A stretch of DNA of 31,697 bases, taken from a virus. The notes beneath the pieces were generated by a model. That model was not told the origin of the DNA. It made no database searches and saw only the letters and a program-made list of their open reading frames with translations. How positions within the stretch are numbered: position 1 is the stretch's first letter; every line of letters begins with the position of its first letter. The stretch lies in IMG/VR virus record IMGVR_UViG_3300042445_001439, positions 1 to 31,697 of that record. The stretch is one strand, 5' to 3'. Below are positions 30,310 through 31,697 of the stretch, one piece after another. Made by a program: the position numbers and the translations under genes.

Positions 30310-30591
30310 TACCTGAGCGCAATTACAGCATATTGTTTTGAGATTCGCCGGACGGCAATTGTCTAAATTGCCGTCAATGTGAAATACTCTAAATACTTCC
30401 TTATGCGGTGATTTAAATCCGCACTTTTCGCATTGTTGTTTTACACGATAACCTGCCCTATACCAACGAGGTATCCCGTGGTTAATTCCGTTGGCCATGC
30501 ATATTTCACACAGGCTACGATAGTATACTCTGTTATTCTTCTTGTAATTAACAGCTCTAGGGCGTTGCCCGCACTTGCAAAGAGGTCTCAT
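30256..30591 (-). CDS. HNH-type zinc-finger protein, possible nuclease (111 aa)
   Basis: The start is taken at the ATG at 30591 (MRPLCKCGQRPRAVN). An in-frame TTG at 30651 would add 20 very basic residues but lacks support. Cysteine pairs: C5/C7, C28/C31, C54/C57 and C88/C91. The core H71-I-D73-G-N75-L-D-N followed by A-N83-L-K-T-I-C-C-N-C matches an HNH fold with zinc-binding CxxC pairs. Many phage proteins of this size with HxDGNxxN...NLxTxCxxC are HNH endonucleases or relatives. Nuclease activity is plausible but not certain. A late promoter-like TTTAAATA ends five bases before the ATG. It is convergent with the dNMP kinase, with 54 bases of overlap. Confidence 0.65.
   Translation of the reverse strand: MRPLCKCGQRPRAVNYKKNNRVYYRSLCEICMANGINHGIPRWYRAGYRVKQQCEKCGFKSPHKEVFRVFHIDGNLDNCRPANLKTICCNCAQVLGKDGIMWRQGDLIADY
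30351..30375. repeat. 10-bp perfect inverted repeat inside the HNH gene, downstream of the kinase
   Basis: GACGGCAATT (30351-30360) and AATTGCCGTC (30366-30375) are exact reverse complements around GTCTA. The repeat lies 42 bases after the kinase stop and within the codons of the HNH core (G-N-L-D-N-C-R). It could fold in transcripts of either strand. No T run follows on the plus strand. Confidence 0.6.
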
Positions 30592-30596
30592 ACTAG

Positions 30597-30604
30597 TATT
30601 TAAA
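30597..30604 (-). promoter_or_regulatory. Late promoter-like motif for the HNH gene (TTTAAATA on minus)
   Basis: On the minus strand TTTAAATA is followed by CTAGT and ATGAG, almost the same string as at gp13 (TAAATACTAGCATGAG). T4 spacing puts +1 at the A of the ATG at 30591. Confidence 0.5.
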
Positions 30605-30665
30605 AGAACCGTACCTTTTCTGCCCCTTTTTCTGCTTGTATAACGTGCCAATTTTAGTCGTAGCC

Positions 30666-30673
30666 GCTAAATA
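30666..30673 (+). promoter_or_regulatory. Late promoter-like motif for gp18 (GCTAAATA)
   Basis: GCTAAATA lies 31 bases before the gp18 ATG. The predicted +1 near 30679 gives a 26-base leader carrying AGGAG. The CTAAATA form is the one I recall for cyanophage late promoters. Confidence 0.6.
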
Positions 30674-30704
30674 GTATGAGCAACTATTACCAGGAGATTA
30701 GGGA

Positions 30705-31697
30705 ATGGCACTAACATCACCAGGCGTACAAGTTACGGTAATCGACGAGAGTTTTTATACACCAGCTGAACCTGGAACAACTCCTCTTATCGTAGTAGCT
30801 ACTGCGCAAGACAAGATTAACTCAGCAGGCACAGGCGTCGCCTCAGCAACCACCGCGGCAAATGCCGGCAAAGCATTTAAGCTCACCAGTCAGAAAGATC
30901 TTTTGGATCTGTATGGTGTACCTTTCTTTGAAAAGACAGCTTCAGCTAGCCCAGTACACGGCGGAGAGAGAAATGAATACGGACTTTTAGCAGCTTACAG
31001 CTTGCTAGGAGTATCAAATGCAGCGTTCCTAGTAAGGGCGAATGTAGACTTAAACGAATTAGCAGGTCAAGCAACTGCCCCGGGAGCAAACCCCACAGAT
31101 GGACAATGGTGGGTCGATACACAAGCAACTACTTGGGGTATTCAAGAATGGAATGGTGCCGCAGCTAGTACCACAGGCGGTCAAAAGTTTGCATTGAAAA
31201 CACCGATCGTATTAACAGACGATGATGAAGCAAAAGTAACAAGCGGAGTTCCAAGAACATCAGTTGGATCTATTGGCGACTATGCTGTGGTTTTTCAAAC
31301 TGTTGACGGCACAGGAACATACACTGCATCTAGAGAAAATGCTACGATGTGGTATAAGTCAGCTGGCAACGGCACAGGCAACGGAATCCCAGGTGGCGGC
31401 ACATTAGTCGCAGCCGGTGATTGGGTATTGCTTGGATCAAATGCATGGTGTGCAAGCCACCCAACAGTTATCGGCGGCACAGTAACAACATTAACACCTG
31501 GTAATTTTACCATCAACGGAACCACTGTTACTATCAGCGGTGGACACGGATTAACAGATCTAGTTACCACAATTAACGGTTTGTCTATCGCAGGTATCAC
31601 AGCTAGAGCAGTCAGCAGCAAACTATATCTGTATTCAAATGGTGCTGTTGAAACTGACGGTGATTCATCTAAGGCAAATGCAGTCGTTGTTGGTGCT
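30705..31697 (+). CDS. 18: Tail sheath protein gp18, 3' truncated by the window
   Basis: The frame is open from the ATG at 30705 to the window end (331 codons, no stop), so the gene continues. Shine-Dalgarno AGGAG at 30692-30696. The start M-A-L-T-S-P-G-V-Q-V-T-V-I-D-E-S-F-Y, then L-I-V-V-A-T-A-Q-D-K, L-T-S-Q-K-D-L-L-D-L-Y-G-V-P-F-F and N-E-Y-G-L-L-A-A-Y-S-L-L-G-V-S-N-A-A-F-L-V-R-A is the gp18 pattern of marine T4-like phages (T4: M-T-L-L-S-P-G-I-E...). gp18 is the contractile sheath subunit, polymerised around the tail tube. A W-W-V-D-T...W-G-I-Q-E-W-N insertion at about residues 140-160 is absent from T4, but I recall it in marine relatives. It has its own late promoter. Confidence 0.9.
   Translation, partial: MALTSPGVQVTVIDESFYTPAEPGTTPLIVVATAQDKINSAGTGVASATTAANAGKAFKLTSQKDLLDLYGVPFFEKTASASPVHGGERNEYGLLAAYSLLGVSNAAFLVRANVDLNELAGQATAPGANPTDGQWWVDTQATTWGIQEWNGAAASTTGGQKFALKTPIVLTDDDEAKVTSGVPRTSVGSIGDYAVVFQTVDGTGTYTASRENATMWYKSAGNGTGNGIPGGGTLVAAGDWVLLGSNAWCASHPTVIGGTVTTLTPGNFTINGTTVTISGGHGLTDLVTTINGLSIAGITARAVSSKLYLYSNGAVETDGDSSKANAVVVGA

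Noticed and set aside
30591-30651. TTG start adding 20 basic residues to the HNH protein
   Set aside because: No Shine-Dalgarno, and a late promoter-like motif lies between this TTG and the ATG at 30591, so late transcripts would not include it.
30676-30714. Twelve-codon ORF (MSNYYQEIREWH) overlapping the gp18 start out of frame, as a possible leader peptide
   Set aside because: Its ATG lies at or just upstream of the +1 predicted from the CTAAATA late promoter, it has no ribosome site, and the AGGAG serves gp18.

Overview
The window is part of the genome of a T4-like myovirus (a tailed phage with a contractile tail). The neck and tail genes identify it. Homologues of T4 gp13 and gp14 (neck), gp15 (tail sheath stabiliser) and the start of gp18 (tail sheath) are recognisable, together with a T4 gene 1-type dNMP kinase. 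Wording typical of marine T4-like phages recurs: the gp18 N-terminus, the gp14 start MPRLSLYRPEKG, giant fibre-like proteins ending in the S-T-D-P/P-T-Q-R-A-I block, and T4-type late promoters (xxTAAATA). A marine cyanophage- or pelagiphage-like relative is the best guess. The host cannot be read from the sequence. No rRNA, tRNA, CRISPR array or insertion sequence was seen, and coding is almost gap-free (largest gap about 90 bases).

Layout. (1) 1-12945, plus strand: two giant paralogous fibre-like proteins. The first is cut by the window start. Both are built from carbohydrate-binding-like repeats, a pectin-lyase-like beta-helix signature, helical RDVG modules, an Asp-box beta-propeller and a conserved C-terminal block. 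(2) 12966-16428, plus strand: small structural genes, a fibre protein with a self-cleaving S74 chaperone tail, a tandem triplet of paralogous putative tip/adhesin proteins, and a small protein with a YPxIxEQLDMLY motif. (3) 16457-23245: an AT-rich island of ten non-structural genes, two on plus and eight on minus. Eight of them carry the iron and 2-oxoglutarate binding pattern of 2OG-Fe(II) oxygenases. The other two are a glycosyltransferase-like protein and an unknown. (4) 23337-25376, plus strand: a fibre with a short collagen-like Gly-X-Y run, tandem beta repeats and a C-terminal cupredoxin-like domain with an intact type-1 copper ligand pattern. (5) 25373-28818, minus strand: a coiled-coil-like protein, a degenerate Nudix-like protein, gp15 and gp14. 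(6) 28852-31697: gp13, dNMP kinase (with its own sigma70-type promoter), a minus-strand HNH/zinc protein, and gp18, cut by the window end.

The strongest candidate for an undescribed system is the oxygenase island. It places eight diverged 2OG-Fe(II) oxygenases plus a sugar-transferase-like gene between tail-fibre genes, next to a fibre carrying collagen-like triplets, the classic substrate of prolyl and lysyl hydroxylases. The inference is a hydroxylation (and perhaps glycosylation) cassette acting on the phage's own fibres or on host surface molecules. A second theme is control. Late promoters lie so close to the gp13, gp14 and HNH start codons that these messages should be leaderless or nearly so. 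A perfect hairpin overlaps a late promoter just before the first oxygenase gene.
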